Of a DNA stretch of 64,000 nt, positions 17,174 through 26,217 are shown in pieces. Location: contig NZ_JBLZFX010000012.1 of the NCBI RefSeq assembly GCF_050753345.1, forward strand, positions 32,795-96,794, in the 5' to 3' direction. A model generated the notes under the pieces. It searched no databases and was not told where the DNA came from. It saw nothing but the letters and a program-made list of their open reading frames with translations. Position numbers and translations under genes: made by a program. Source of the stretch: Alkalinema pantanalense. GTDB taxonomy: Bacteria > Cyanobacteriota > Cyanobacteriia > Leptolyngbyales > Leptolyngbyaceae. Numbering within the stretch: position 1 is the first letter of the stretch; the number at the start of each line of letters is the position of its first letter.

Positions 17174-18268
17174 TTAGACAAAGACATTGGAAGTCACTTT
17201 CTGTTCTCCTGAAACTGTTCGCTGTAATTCAGTCTCGAGCTGAACTAAACTCGGGGTTAAGACTGCCAGAAATCCAACTTCTCGCAGTCGTCGAGCAGTA
17301 CCACTGGATTTGAAGTAGGCCATGCCACCCGTGGCTTCTAGTTCTAAGCCCACCGCATCGATCGCAAGGCGAGTCAGTGCAACTCGCACCTCAAAAATCT
17401 GACGTTCCTGCAACAGGGATCGAACGGACAATTGACTAAGCGATCGTAGTTGAGTCTCCAATTGCTCTAAGGTAATTTGAATATATTGAATTCGAGGTTG
17501 CAGAATAGCAATGTTGGGGTGCAGATGAGCCTGAATTTCTTGGAGAGCACGGCGCACCATCCCTAGGCTTAGACCACATTGCAACAGAATAAAGGACGAT
17601 CTCACTTGGGGTAAAAAGGATTGCGCGTTATCACTAATAATCCATTGCGGCGAAAGTTCCACGGCATCCAATTTGAGGGTACTTGTCCATGACGCCTGTA
17701 GACCTAATAACTGGAGATCGATCCCCCGCTGCAACCCTGGGGTCTGGGATGGGATCGCAACCACGATCGCCTCCGCTGGACTGACTTGAGCCGCCACTGC
17801 CACCAGAAAATTATTCGGCTGTAAGTTAGACACCCAAGGAAGAAAGCCCGTTAAAGTAACCGATTGCGCCGTCCGTTGAGCTTGTAACCGTAGGGGTTCA
17901 ATGCCTGCTAAATGTTTCATCGCATTGGATAACCCCGTTGCTCCAGAAATCTCAGCGCGGAGCACCTTTGGCAAAATTTCTGCTTGCAACCCAGTATTCT
18001 GGGTGCGGACTAAATATTCAATAAAGGCTCGCTGGCACCAGAATACAAAACCACTAGTCAAACAACGACCGGAAACCGTTGCGATCGCTTCAATGGCATC
18101 CAGTAAAGTTCCACCCCCGCCGCCTAGCGATTCTGGCACTCCCCAGCCAAGCCATCCGGCATCTGCAATGAGTGACAACGAGTGACCCACACTCACCGTG
18201 GAGTCCCCTTCATCTAATGCATTAGCCTGTTGTTCGAGCAATGATTCCACTTGCTGAGTCTTAAGCAT
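17174..18268 (-). CDS. Acyl-CoA dehydrogenase-like flavoprotein (DszC/SfnB-type candidate)
   Basis: A 364-aa protein with the acyl-CoA dehydrogenase fold: an N-terminal helical domain (GWLGWGVPESLGGGG, about residues 38-52), a middle beta domain starting near GATGLSNAMKH, and a C-terminal four-helix region ending in LELEATGGMAYFKSSG. It is shorter than typical dehydrogenases, and I do not see a clear catalytic Glu. Members of this fold near sulfonate genes act as flavin-dependent monooxygenases on organosulfur compounds (DszC, SfnC-like) or as SfnB-like proteins. SsuE or another reductase could supply flavin. The ATG at 18268 has GGAAAAG upstream. The substrate is unknown. Confidence 0.75.
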   Translation of the reverse strand: MLKTQQVESLLEQQANALDEGDSTVSVGHSLSLIADAGWLGWGVPESLGGGGGTLLDAIEAIATVSGRCLTSGFVFWCQRAFIEYLVRTQNTGLQAEILPKVLRAEISGATGLSNAMKHLAGIEPLRLQAQRTAQSVTLTGFLPWVSNLQPNNFLVAVAAQVSPAEAIVVAIPSQTPGLQRGIDLQLLGLQASWTSTLKLDAVELSPQWIISDNAQSFLPQVRSSFILLQCGLSLGMVRRALQEIQAHLHPNIAILQPRIQYIQITLEQLETQLRSLSQLSVRSLLQERQIFEVRVALTRLAIDAVGLELEATGGMAYFKSSGTARRLREVGFLAVLTPSLVQLETELQRTVSGEQKVTSNVFV

Positions 18269-18315
18269 TCTTTTCCATTCCCTGAGCCGAGAGACATTAA
18301 GCTGTCAAGGAATGC

Positions 18316-18846
18316 CTAATGCACATTCCGAATTTCAGTTAAACGATCGATCGGGACTCCAACGACTTCCCGCGCTTCTTCAACGGTTGCGGCATCAGGG
18401 CTATCGTAAAAACAGAGGCATTTGCTCAGGTCTTCACACACATAAGTTCGCTCAAATTTCACCGCCGGAACCTGGGCATACAAAGGCGATTTCTCCGCCT
18501 TACGTTGCAGGTAGGCTTCCATGGTCAAACCCGCAGGCAAATTCCATTCCACTAAGTAATTGGCCTGTGCTTTGCGATCGTGCACAGTTTGTAGATCTTG
18601 ACCAACTAATCGAACGGGCTGTAGGGACTCCACCGTCCATCCAATGTCTCGAAAACTTGCTTGAGCCTGTTCTGGGCTGGGGGCTTTTAAGATAATAAAT
18701 AGTTGCTGTAAATCTTGGCTGACCTGCGCTTCAATCAAGTCACTAGATTGCTGAAGGGCACTCGCTGCAAGTCGATCTAATGAGGCTGCTAAAGCATCAG
18801 GATTGTGAGCTTCATCAAGCTTGCTTTCAACTAAATATAAGGTCAT
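18316..18846 (-). CDS. DUF4242-type ferredoxin-fold protein
   Basis: A 176-aa protein made of two similar halves of about 80 residues, each resembling the DUF4242 (SCO4226-like, small alpha/beta, reported nickel-binding) domain. The halves begin MTLYLVESKLDEA and ANYLVEWNLPAG. The second half has the Cys pair VCEDLSKCLCFYDSPD typical of the family. The ATG at 18846 fits the domain start; an in-frame start at 18891 would add an unrelated Cys-rich leader. It sits 47 nt before the acyl-CoA dehydrogenase-like gene and is probably co-transcribed with it. The role in sulfur metabolism is unknown. Confidence 0.7.
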   Translation of the reverse strand: MTLYLVESKLDEAHNPDALAASLDRLAASALQQSSDLIEAQVSQDLQQLFIILKAPSPEQAQASFRDIGWTVESLQPVRLVGQDLQTVHDRKAQANYLVEWNLPAGLTMEAYLQRKAEKSPLYAQVPAVKFERTYVCEDLSKCLCFYDSPDAATVEEAREVVGVPIDRLTEIRNVH

Positions 18847-18927
18847 ACACAACGACTCCAGAACAGACTTGCAGAATAGATGACATTCCACTACTTATAA
18901 GCCTATGGGCAGGAGTCTAGGGAGAAA

Positions 18928-19015
18928 TAGTACAATGGATACAATTACAATGAGTTTTAATAATTCTCAGCCATGGGCAAAACTGAAGGGTTGGCTAGTA
19001 CAATCGATACAATTA
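18928..19015. repeat. Pair of 20-bp direct repeats in promoter region of DUF4242 gene
   Basis: TAGTACAAT-G/C-GATACAATTA occurs at 18928-18947 and 18996-19015, differing at one base, 68 bp apart. Both lie in the 236-bp gap upstream of the minus-strand DUF4242 gene. Read on the minus strand each has two TTGTA half-sites. They are candidate regulator sites. Confidence 0.6.
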
Positions 19016-19082
19016 GAGTTAATTTTGACAAAGATTCTAAGCAGAATTCTCAGCAATTCAGAACTTTCAGTTACTCAGAATG

Positions 19083-19712
19083 CTAATCAATTTCAATTAA
19101 TGTGTGGAGTAATTCCTGGAGCCGATCGTGGCCATCTCGGAAAATAGACCACCCATCTCCCACTAAAACCGCTTCAATTCCCTTCAATATAGCTAGACGT
19201 TGCACTGATGCGATCGCGGCGGCTCGATCCTGCAATTTAGCATCGGGTAATAGCGCTAAGGATCCTGCACGAGGAGCCCGGATTAAATCCCCGGTAATCA
19301 GCGTATGGCCCCCTAACAGTAGGGCCAATTCTCCGGGGGTTTTGGAGCCGGATAGTTCGATCACTTGCAGTTGAGGAACGAGTTCATCTCCATCTCCCAA
19401 CCAGCGAATCGTAGAACCTAGGCTATCCTCAAGTTTGACCAGGGTTGCCCGTTCGGCTTTGGGCGCTGCAACCTGAGCCCCCGTTTGCTGAGCGATCGAG
19501 AGGGTATCCCGCAAGTGATCGGAGTTTGTGATCACAATCCAGTCTGCCCCTCCCAAGGATTGGAGATGCCTCCAATCATGCTTACTTAAAGGCACTGGAT
19601 CAATTAAAATATTGCCACTAGGACGACTCCAGACAATTCCATTAAAGTCTATATTTCGATCTGAGTCGAAAATTGACCAACTATACAAATCTGAACGATG
19701 AAGAGACTTCAT
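19083..19712 (-). CDS. Degenerate metallo-beta-lactamase-fold hydrolase-like protein
   Basis: A 209-aa protein with the strand and spacing pattern of metallo-beta-lactamase-fold proteins. The usual HxHxDH zinc motif is reduced to VITNSDHLRDT, while GHTLITGDLIRAP and VLVGDGWSIF keep the positions of later ligands. It may therefore bind one metal, or none, and need not be a hydrolase. The ATG at 19712 is preferred over an in-frame start at 19727. Its neighbours are DUF4242 and flavoprotein genes downstream and a divergent GST gene upstream. Function unknown; glyoxalase-II-like thioester hydrolysis would be the family expectation. Confidence 0.7.
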   Translation of the reverse strand: MKSLHRSDLYSWSIFDSDRNIDFNGIVWSRPSGNILIDPVPLSKHDWRHLQSLGGADWIVITNSDHLRDTLSIAQQTGAQVAAPKAERATLVKLEDSLGSTIRWLGDGDELVPQLQVIELSGSKTPGELALLLGGHTLITGDLIRAPRAGSLALLPDAKLQDRAAAIASVQRLAILKGIEAVLVGDGWSIFRDGHDRLQELLHTLIEID

Positions 19713-20108
19713 AACAGCTAAAATCAATAAACTTTAAATTGTTCTTTCTAGGATCCTAATGTATCGATAAAGGAGCAGTTTTGGCTAGCTTCTATAACAT
19801 CTTAGAACAAGTGAAAGATTCTAGAGTTGATTTTTTCATTCAATTTTTTTCATTCAAATTTGTATCCTAAATGCTTGTATTTTAAGTGGGACTATGAAAT
19901 ACTCCCATTCAATTCACCTGTAATTATTTCCAATTCTTATAGAGTGAACGTAAAAATTCAGTCATCTTATCTTTCAAAGTATCCCGATCGATTGACTGAA
20001 TAGACCTATGCGGAAAATTTAGCCTCTTCAGTTAGGCTTTCAGCACCCTTCGCTGACAACCTTGTAAGCATTTGTTCAATTACCTTAGTTTCTGAAGGAA
20101 AGTTTACC
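19713..20108. other. Divergent intergenic region between MBL-like and GST genes
   Basis: 396 bp, AT-rich, with no credible ORF. It contains a direct repeat TTTTTTCATTCAA at 19831-19843 and 19845-19857, and must hold the promoters of both divergent genes. GAAGGAAAG precedes the GST start at good spacing. Confidence 0.5.
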
Positions 20109-20801
20109 ATGGCAACATTAGAGCTCTACTTTTCAAAAGCTTCAACGTTTTCTCAACGTACGCGCGTAGTTCTCTTGGAAAAGAAGATTGCCTTTACTCC
20201 CATTGAGGTGGATTTTCAAAATAAATCACCAGAGTTTTTACAGATTTCTCGTTATGGAAAAGTGCCAGCTATTCAGCATGGAGAGGTTAGGCTCTATGAA
20301 TCTTCCATCATTAATGAATACCTAGAAGAAGTGTTTCCCGACCCAGCACTACTCCCGAAATCCCCTGCTCAAAGAGCGATCGCGCGGATCTGGATCGACT
20401 ATGTCAACACCCGTGTTGTGCCCGCTTTCACAAAATTGCTGCGGGGCAAGAATGTCGAAGAACAGGAACAAGGACAGCGAGAATTCCTAGAATCCCTGCT
20501 TTATCTAGAACAGGAAGGGTTCAGTAAGCTGTCAGGCGATGGGCCGTATTGGTTGGGTGAGAACCTTAGCTTGGTCGATATCAGCCTCTATCCTTGGTTT
20601 GAGCGACTTCCTGTGTTGGAACATTTTCGTCAGTTTAGCCTGCCAGATGAAACACCCCAGTTACAAGCATGGTGGCAGGAATTGCAGAAACGTCCTTCCA
20701 TTCAAGCCGTAGCCAATCCAACTAGCTTTTACATTGAGCGATTTACTAAGATTTTAGGTAATCCAACCCCTTCCCCCCTTCCCCTTTCCAATCATCAATA
20801 A
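20109..20801 (+). CDS. Glutathione S-transferase family protein
   Basis: A 230-aa GST with an N-terminal thioredoxin-like domain (1-80) and a C-terminal helical domain (90-210). The glutathione-binding elements KVPAI (51-55, cis-Pro) and E64-S-S are present, and Ser12 or Ser15 could be the activating residue. GAAGGAAAG precedes the ATG. The last 15 residues are Pro/Leu/Ser-rich and lie outside the fold. A dienelactone hydrolase gene follows on the same strand. In an organosulfur cluster, a role in thiol conjugation or in C-S bond cleavage is possible, but the substrate cannot be read from sequence. Confidence 0.9.
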   Translation: MATLELYFSKASTFSQRTRVVLLEKKIAFTPIEVDFQNKSPEFLQISRYGKVPAIQHGEVRLYESSIINEYLEEVFPDPALLPKSPAQRAIARIWIDYVNTRVVPAFTKLLRGKNVEEQEQGQREFLESLLYLEQEGFSKLSGDGPYWLGENLSLVDISLYPWFERLPVLEHFRQFSLPDETPQLQAWWQELQKRPSIQAVANPTSFYIERFTKILGNPTPSPLPLSNHQ

Positions 20802-20956
20802 AATCAGAACGCTGAAAGCCAGGACGTTGAAGGTCAGGACATTTTTGAACTCGCGTCCAATGGCTTTCGGAACAATTTGCGATCCATCTTTGCTATCTAG
20901 CATCACGACTGTCCAGCATTCACGACTATCCAACATATTGTTGCAGCAACCACACT

Positions 20957-21811
20957 ATGAAGCTGAGCTACTTTCCCCTCGAACGGCCAGTCAGCCGTCG
21001 TAAATTTCTCGCAACGGCAACCGTGGCAACCGGGTTTACCTTAGCAGTACACCCCATTTCCGCTGAAGTGATTACAACCGATGCCAACGGTATCGTAGCT
21101 GGTCCAGTCACGATCCCAGTTAAGGGAGAAGCCATTCCTGCCTATCGAGCAGCACCTGCCACCGGCGATAAATTTCCCATTGTCCTGGTCATCCAGGAAA
21201 TTTTTGGAGTACATGAACATATTCAAGATATTACCCGTCGGTTAGCTAAGTTGGGCTACTTGGCGATCGCACCGGAATTGTTTACACGGCAGGGCGACGT
21301 CTCCAAACTTAGCAACATTGACGACATTCGCAAAATTGTAGGCACCGTACCCGATGCCCAAGTGCTGGGGGATCTGGATGCCACTGTAGATTGGGCCATT
21401 CACTCCGCCCAAGGCGACGGCAACCGAGTAGGAATTACGGGCTTTTGCTGGGGAGGACGAATTACTTGGCTCTATGCCGCCCACAATCCCCAAGTCAAAG
21501 CGGGGGTTGCCTGGTATGGGCGCTTGGTTGGCAACGCAACGGAACTGACCCCCAAGCATCCAGTGGACATCGCTGCAAACCTCAGTGTCCCTGTGCTAGG
21601 ACTGTATGGCGGACAGGATACGGGCATTCCGTTAGAGACCGTGGAACAACTCCGGGAAAAACTGGAAGCCAGCAAGAGTCGATCGGAAATTGTGGTCTAT
21701 CCCGATGCACCCCATGCCTTTTTTGCGGATTATCGGCCCTCCTACCGCAAGGCTGATGCGCAGGATGGTTGGAAGCGCTTACAGGCATGGTTTAAGCAGC
21801 ATGGAGTTTGA
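20957..21811 (+). CDS. Exported dienelactone hydrolase family protein
   Basis: A 284-aa alpha/beta hydrolase of the dienelactone hydrolase (carboxymethylenebutenolidase) family. The triad is visible: C164 in GFCWGG, D221 in GGQDTGIP and H253 in DAPHAF. The N-terminus has a twin-arginine motif (S13-R-R-K-F-L-A19) followed by a hydrophobic stretch ending near ISA (34-36), so Tat export is likely. It lies 155 bp after the GST gene, with short duplications in between (AGCATCACGACTGTCC / AGCATTCACGACTATCC at 20899-20931). The substrate is unknown; secreted members of this family hydrolyse lactones or esters. Confidence 0.9.
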   Translation: MKLSYFPLERPVSRRKFLATATVATGFTLAVHPISAEVITTDANGIVAGPVTIPVKGEAIPAYRAAPATGDKFPIVLVIQEIFGVHEHIQDITRRLAKLGYLAIAPELFTRQGDVSKLSNIDDIRKIVGTVPDAQVLGDLDATVDWAIHSAQGDGNRVGITGFCWGGRITWLYAAHNPQVKAGVAWYGRLVGNATELTPKHPVDIAANLSVPVLGLYGGQDTGIPLETVEQLREKLEASKSRSEIVVYPDAPHAFFADYRPSYRKADAQDGWKRLQAWFKQHGV

Positions 21812-21854
21812 TGAGTCGAGAGCCTATATCACCACCACCATTCTGTTATTTAAT

Positions 21855-22037
21855 GTGAGTTCGACAGGCACAATTGTCCCTCACGAATCCCCTGTCCATT
21901 GACGGAGAATTTACTTTCGGGGGGTGTCGGGGGAGTAGAGTCCCCTGACAAAGCAGGGGGGCGGGGAGAAGTTCCCCGATCTTCGCTGCGGAGCAACCCC
22001 CGACGATCGAACCGCCCCACGAATTCATCGAACTCAC
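21855..22037. repeat. 183-bp GC-rich repeat-like element with 10-bp terminal inverted repeats
   Basis: GTGAGTTCGA at 21855-21864 is matched by TCGAACTCAC at 22028-22037. The interior is rich in G and C runs (GGGGGG, CCCCTG/CAGGGG, GGGGA/TCCCC) that can fold extensively, and it encodes nothing obvious. It lies between the convergent DLH and TauD-type genes and may be a MITE remnant. Confidence 0.5.
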
Positions 22038-22065
22038 GTTGATTGAAACCAACATTCCCCAAAAA

Positions 22066-22123
22066 TAGTGCGATCGTAAAACCAACCACTCGGAGATCTC
22101 TGGGCGGAATTACGATCGCACTA
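22066..22123. terminator. Long hairpin between convergent genes
   Basis: Perfect 14-bp arms TAGTGCGATCGTAA / TTACGATCGCACTA enclose 30 nt, 77 bp after the stop of the TauD-type gene and about 255 bp after DLH. Neither side has a T-tract, so termination is only one possible role. Confidence 0.5.
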
Positions 22124-22199
22124 TCAAACGTCGATTAGAAATCGATTAGAAACGCTAATTCTTAGGCTGGATTTCTAACGTCTTGAACGTTGCTGGCGG

Positions 22200-23066
22200 T
22201 TAAAATGGGCGACTTCCTGCGAGACTCACCCGCTTCAACACTCGACGATAACGCGGATCGAAGGGTTCACGATAATGTAGAGTTGCTTGATTATCCCAGT
22301 AAACAATATCCCCTACCGACCATTTATGTTGGTAATAAAATTGTGGCTGATTGAGGTGTTTGCGCAACTTCGCAATCAGTGCCGATCCTTCTTCTGGTTC
22401 TAGCCCGACGACTTCCACCTCTGTCTCAGCCCCCAAGAACAGAATTTTTTTGCCACTTTCTGGATGGGTACGGACTAGGGGATGGGGAAACACTGGGCTG
22501 ATCAGTGGAATACTCCGATCGTGTCGATATAGCGGCGCAGGTTGACTCCGATCGCGCACGAAAGGGTTATAGGTAATGAGCTGCAAATCCGCAATCTGCT
22601 CTTTGGTTGCATCATCCAAAGTCTCATAGGCTAAATTTAAATTCAGCCAATAGGTATTTCCTCCTACGGGAGGAACTTCCTCTGCATACAAAAGGGACCC
22701 ACTCGACGGATAGGGAGTCCAATGGTGATCAGCATGGAAAGATAATTCCCCTGTTCCTGTATAGCCGCCTTCAATGTTAGCCACGGGAATCACGCGGGGG
22801 GTCACACCCGGTGCAGAAGCCAGAACGGGCGTTTCGTCAGAGGGTACAAAGAGATCGCCAAAATAGGTCGCAAAATTAAAGAGCTGATCATCCGTGAGTT
22901 TTTGATCTTTAAAGATCAGAATATGCCGATCGCGCAGGGCTTGCTTGAGTTGCAGAATGACCTCGGGCCGCACGGGACGACTCACATCTAACCCTCTGAC
23001 CACTGAACCTAGGGGGGCTTCTAAGGGTTGAATCTTGAGTTCATCACGGGTTAATGTAGTCACCAT
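22200..23066 (-). CDS. TauD/TfdA-family 2-oxoglutarate-dependent dioxygenase
   Basis: A 288-aa Fe(II)/2-oxoglutarate dioxygenase close in length to E. coli TauD (283 aa). The iron ligands can be placed at H111-A-D113 and H264 (ATLHYRE), and the 2-oxoglutarate-binding Arg at R275 or R279 in YRRVLKRV. Such enzymes hydroxylate taurine or other sulfonates or sulfate esters next to sulfur so that sulfite or sulfate is lost. The ATG at 23066 is preferred; the frame extends to 23138 but with non-conserved sequence. It is monocistronic, between two hairpins downstream and a 951-bp AT-rich region upstream. The exact substrate is unknown. Confidence 0.88.
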   Translation of the reverse strand: MVTTLTRDELKIQPLEAPLGSVVRGLDVSRPVRPEVILQLKQALRDRHILIFKDQKLTDDQLFNFATYFGDLFVPSDETPVLASAPGVTPRVIPVANIEGGYTGTGELSFHADHHWTPYPSSGSLLYAEEVPPVGGNTYWLNLNLAYETLDDATKEQIADLQLITYNPFVRDRSQPAPLYRHDRSIPLISPVFPHPLVRTHPESGKKILFLGAETEVEVVGLEPEEGSALIAKLRKHLNQPQFYYQHKWSVGDIVYWDNQATLHYREPFDPRYRRVLKRVSLAGSRPF

Positions 23067-24017
23067 AGTTTCCAACCTGAATGATTTTCTAACACAAAGC
23101 CCAGACTCACAGGGTCTAAGTACCGAACTGTCCAGCACCCTTGAGTCTCAGGACTGTTGCATTAACTGAAAGTTGTCTTGTTGTTGCGAATGCAGTGATA
23201 AACTTCACCAATTACGTCGGCTCTAAATTATTAGTCATAGCAAAATATCAAGCACTCAATTCTTCTTCCCAATCCTTGCAGTGAAGAAGTAATTTACACC
23301 CTTTGCAATCTTTGCGCACCTTAACATCTTTTATGACAAGACAGGCTTGCTTGCTAAGCGAATTAATTGTCAAGTCAATTGATTATTAATTCAATTAATA
23401 GAGTCCTAGAAATGGTTAGTTCTCTAGCATTCCCATGAATAACAGTTTCATACTCCTCTAAAAAAGACAAGTAACAGGATATACATTTTTCAATTTCACG
23501 GACTCTTCGATCATTCCTAAGAGTGATTTACATTTTTTCTCACCATCAGCTTAACGAACTTTTACCATCAGTTCATTGCCTTGTAAGTCATCATTGACCG
23601 ATCATCGATCAACAATTTATAGAAATTAAGAAATATTATGGGAGCGTAAAATAACCCACAGGATGAAGAATGTATTAACTGTGACATACAAAACGATTGC
23701 AGATAGGACAGATAGTTGCAGAAGAAACAGCATGGAGTTTACTAGGCTAAATATCAACTTGAAGGAAGCACCTGAGTTTTAGTTTTTGTATGATAGATGA
23801 TAGCCTAATCAACGGGGTGTAGTTTTCAGCACGCTTGAGTTATATAATTTGGCTGACATGATAAAGTGCCTATAAAAAGGATCGTTGATCCTTAAAGAAT
23901 TTCTACCTGCAAATTAGAATTCTTGTGTTGGAATTCTTGCATTCCCCTATTTGCCTTAACCTGGCTAACATCCAGCTACAACTGTGTTATTGGACTTCAC
24001 GCCCCTTTAATTGATCC
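23067..24017. other. Long AT-rich divergent intergenic region
   Basis: 951 bp between the TauD-type gene (minus) and the aldo/keto reductase gene (plus) with no credible ORF. It holds AT-rich inverted repeats near 23361-23400 (AATTGA and TCAATT units around ATTATTAA) and must carry both promoters. I recognise no riboswitch or RNA gene in it. Confidence 0.4.
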
Positions 24018-25061
24018 ATGAAATACAACCAACTTGGTAATAGTGATTTGAAGGTCTCAGAAATTTGTCTGGGAACCATGACCTTCGGCAATCAAAATAC
24101 GATCGAAGAAGCACGCCAACAACTCGATTATGCCTTTGATCGCGGTATTAATTTCCTAGATACGGCTGAAATGTATCCCGTTCCTCCCCAGGAGAAAACC
24201 TATGGGATTACGGAAACCTTTGTAGGCGAGTGGTTGAAAAATCAGCAGCGAGATCGCGTGATCGTAGCGACCAAACTGGTTGGTGCAGGCCGACCCTTTA
24301 CATGGGTACGGGGGGGCTCCAATCAGGTGAATCGTAGCAACATTGAAGCAGCCATTGATGCCAGTTTAAAGCGATTACAAACTGACTATGTCGATCTCTA
24401 TCAAATTCACTGGCCCGATCGCTATGTTCCAACCTTTGGCCAGACGGTTTTTAATCCAGAACACGATCGGGACACCGTTCCCATCGCTGAACAGCTTGAA
24501 GTGTTTGCAGACATTATTAAAGCTGGCAAAGTCCGTTACCTTGGGGTCAGCAACGAAACCCCTTGGGGCATTGCAACCTTTAGCCAAGTTGCGCAACAAC
24601 TCAACCTCCCCAAAATTATCTCGATTCAGAACGCCTATAATTTGCTCAACCGAGTCTTTGATTCAGCCCTAGCAGAAGCAAGCTATCGGGAAAATGTTGG
24701 ATTGCTAGCCTATAGTCCCTTGGCCTTTGGGTTTTTGACTGGGAAACATTTGCCAGGCGCATCCGACCCAGGTGCAACACGCATTTCTCTGTTTGAGAAT
24801 TTCGGTCAGCGATATTTCAAACCCAGAGTGACGGCTGCGGTGGCTGAGTATGTCGAAATTGCCAAGCGGCATAACCTGAGTCCCGCCCAGCTCGCGATCG
24901 CCTTTGTACGGAGTCGTTGGTTTGTCTCCAGCACAATTATTGGTGCAACCACATTGGCGCAACTTCAGGAAAACATTGACAGCATCAATGTCCATCTAGA
25001 TGACGCTATTCTGGCGGAAATTGATGCAATCCACGATAAAATTCCCAATCCTGCCCCCTAA
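24018..25061 (+). CDS. Aldo/keto reductase, Tas-like
   Basis: A 347-aa NADPH-dependent aldo/keto reductase. The catalytic tetrad can be placed at D48, Y53, K86 and H131 (LYQIHWPDR). The length and the MKYNQLGNSDLKVSEICLGTMTFG opening match Tas-type members. It is the only plus-strand gene between the TauD-type gene and the HEAT protein and ends with a hairpin. SsuD- and TauD-type reactions release aldehydes from sulfonates, so aldehyde reduction is a plausible task, but this is inference. A second, related reductase lies at 52956-53954. Confidence 0.92.
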   Translation: MKYNQLGNSDLKVSEICLGTMTFGNQNTIEEARQQLDYAFDRGINFLDTAEMYPVPPQEKTYGITETFVGEWLKNQQRDRVIVATKLVGAGRPFTWVRGGSNQVNRSNIEAAIDASLKRLQTDYVDLYQIHWPDRYVPTFGQTVFNPEHDRDTVPIAEQLEVFADIIKAGKVRYLGVSNETPWGIATFSQVAQQLNLPKIISIQNAYNLLNRVFDSALAEASYRENVGLLAYSPLAFGFLTGKHLPGASDPGATRISLFENFGQRYFKPRVTAAVAEYVEIAKRHNLSPAQLAIAFVRSRWFVSSTIIGATTLAQLQENIDSINVHLDDAILAEIDAIHDKIPNPAP

Positions 25062-25090
25062 TGTCTTGCCCGAATTGATTTAGCATAACG

Positions 25091-25122
25091 AGGACTGGTC
25101 ATCTTAATTGATAACCAGTCCT
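25091..25122 (+). terminator. Hairpin after aldo/keto reductase gene
   Basis: Arms AGGACTGGT / ACCAGTCCT separated by 14 nt, followed by TTGTATTTCTAG. It is placed 29 nt after the plus-strand stop. The T-tract is weak. Confidence 0.55.
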
Positions 25123-25197
25123 TGTATTTCTAGATTTTAGTTTCTAGCGTTGAAAGTCAAAATCAACGACCATCGAAATCAACGACCTAGGCCGCAT

Positions 25198-25231
25198 CTA
25201 AACCGCTTGTTTGTCTAAACAGCTTGTTTGG
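25198..25231. repeat. 17-bp tandem duplication across the HEAT-protein stop codon
   Basis: CTAAACCGCTTGTTTGT (25198-25214) is followed directly by CTAAACAGCTTGTTTGG (25215-25231); the second copy contains the stop codon and last codons of the HEAT protein. Another short duplication (AAATCAACGACC) lies just downstream. Confidence 0.7.
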
Positions 25232-26210
25232 CAGACTCCTGTAACTGAACGATCGCCCTTTCCGCTCGGATGCTGACTTCCCGATCGGGGTCATCCAACG
25301 CCTGCTGTAGGGCTTGTAAAGCCAAGGGATTGCCCAGTTTGCCCAAGCCGATCGCGGCTTCCTTGCGGACATCAGACACTGTATCAGTTAGCGCATGAAT
25401 CAGGATTTCGAGAGTTTGTGCGATCGACTCGCTGGGAACGACTTGGGTTTGTAATGCCTGAATCGCAAACTTCCGCACCTGCCAATCTTGATCCTGAATA
25501 GCTGTGAGTAATGCAGGAATCGCTTCTGGGGCAGGATGCAAAGCCAGCGACTTCGCCGCATTACGGCGCACCTGCCAATCTTGATCCTGGTCCAATGCCT
25601 GGATTAACCAGGGCACGGCTTCATCACTGGCTAAATGCCCTAAAGTCAATGCGACTTCCCGTCGGACGGCATCCACGGGATCCTGGATCAGTGGCAAAAT
25701 AGGTGGACAGCGATCGAGTTGATTTAAATAACGCAGGGTAATCACTGCCGCTTCCCGCAGCTCCCAATTTGCGGCTGACAAAAAGGGCAAAATGTAGGGC
25801 AGCGCCTGCACATCATGGATCTTGCGCAACAAATACAACACACTCAATTGCACGGTTGGTTGATTCTGTTGCAATCTGTCCAATAGTAATAACAAATGAT
25901 CGGGCCTAACCAGTTCACCCAAAGCCGACTGGGCTTCTTGCCGCACCTCAGCATCGGGGGATTGCAGGACATCCAGTAAGGCTGGAACGGCGATCGGATT
26001 AGCCAATTCCCAAAGCGCTGTTACTGCTAATTGCTGCACGATCGCGTATTCATCCTGCAAAGCTTGAATCAATGGTGGTACAGCCACTTCATCGCCCAAA
26101 TGTTGCAGGGTTTTAATCGCAACTAAACGATCGCTGACTTCCGGCGATCGTAATTGTTCCAGCGCTTCTAGAACGTCTGGATCGCTTTCTGGCCCAACAT
26201 GACCTAGCAT
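25215..26210 (-). CDS. HEAT-repeat protein linked to AprBA-like pair
   Basis: A 331-aa protein built almost only of about ten HEAT-like repeats of 30-31 residues. Repeating elements such as VRREVALTLGHLASDEAVPWLIQALDQD are recognisable along the whole length. It begins 7 nt after the stop of the ferredoxin 1 gene and is the last gene of the operon. Cyanobacterial HEAT proteins include bilin lyases (CpcE/NblB type). Here the operon context suggests a scaffold or chaperone for the flavoprotein/ferredoxin complex, which is inference. There is no transmembrane segment or signal peptide. Confidence 0.85.
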   Translation of the reverse strand: MLGHVGPESDPDVLEALEQLRSPEVSDRLVAIKTLQHLGDEVAVPPLIQALQDEYAIVQQLAVTALWELANPIAVPALLDVLQSPDAEVRQEAQSALGELVRPDHLLLLLDRLQQNQPTVQLSVLYLLRKIHDVQALPYILPFLSAANWELREAAVITLRYLNQLDRCPPILPLIQDPVDAVRREVALTLGHLASDEAVPWLIQALDQDQDWQVRRNAAKSLALHPAPEAIPALLTAIQDQDWQVRKFAIQALQTQVVPSESIAQTLEILIHALTDTVSDVRKEAAIGLGKLGNPLALQALQQALDDPDREVSIRAERAIVQLQESAKQAV

Positions 26211-26217
26211 CGCTCAA

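Noticed and set aside
18905..19147. 80-aa plus-strand ORF between the DUF4242 and MBL-like genes
   Set aside because: It overlaps the MBL-like gene, has no ribosome site or recognisable sequence, and spans the direct repeats.
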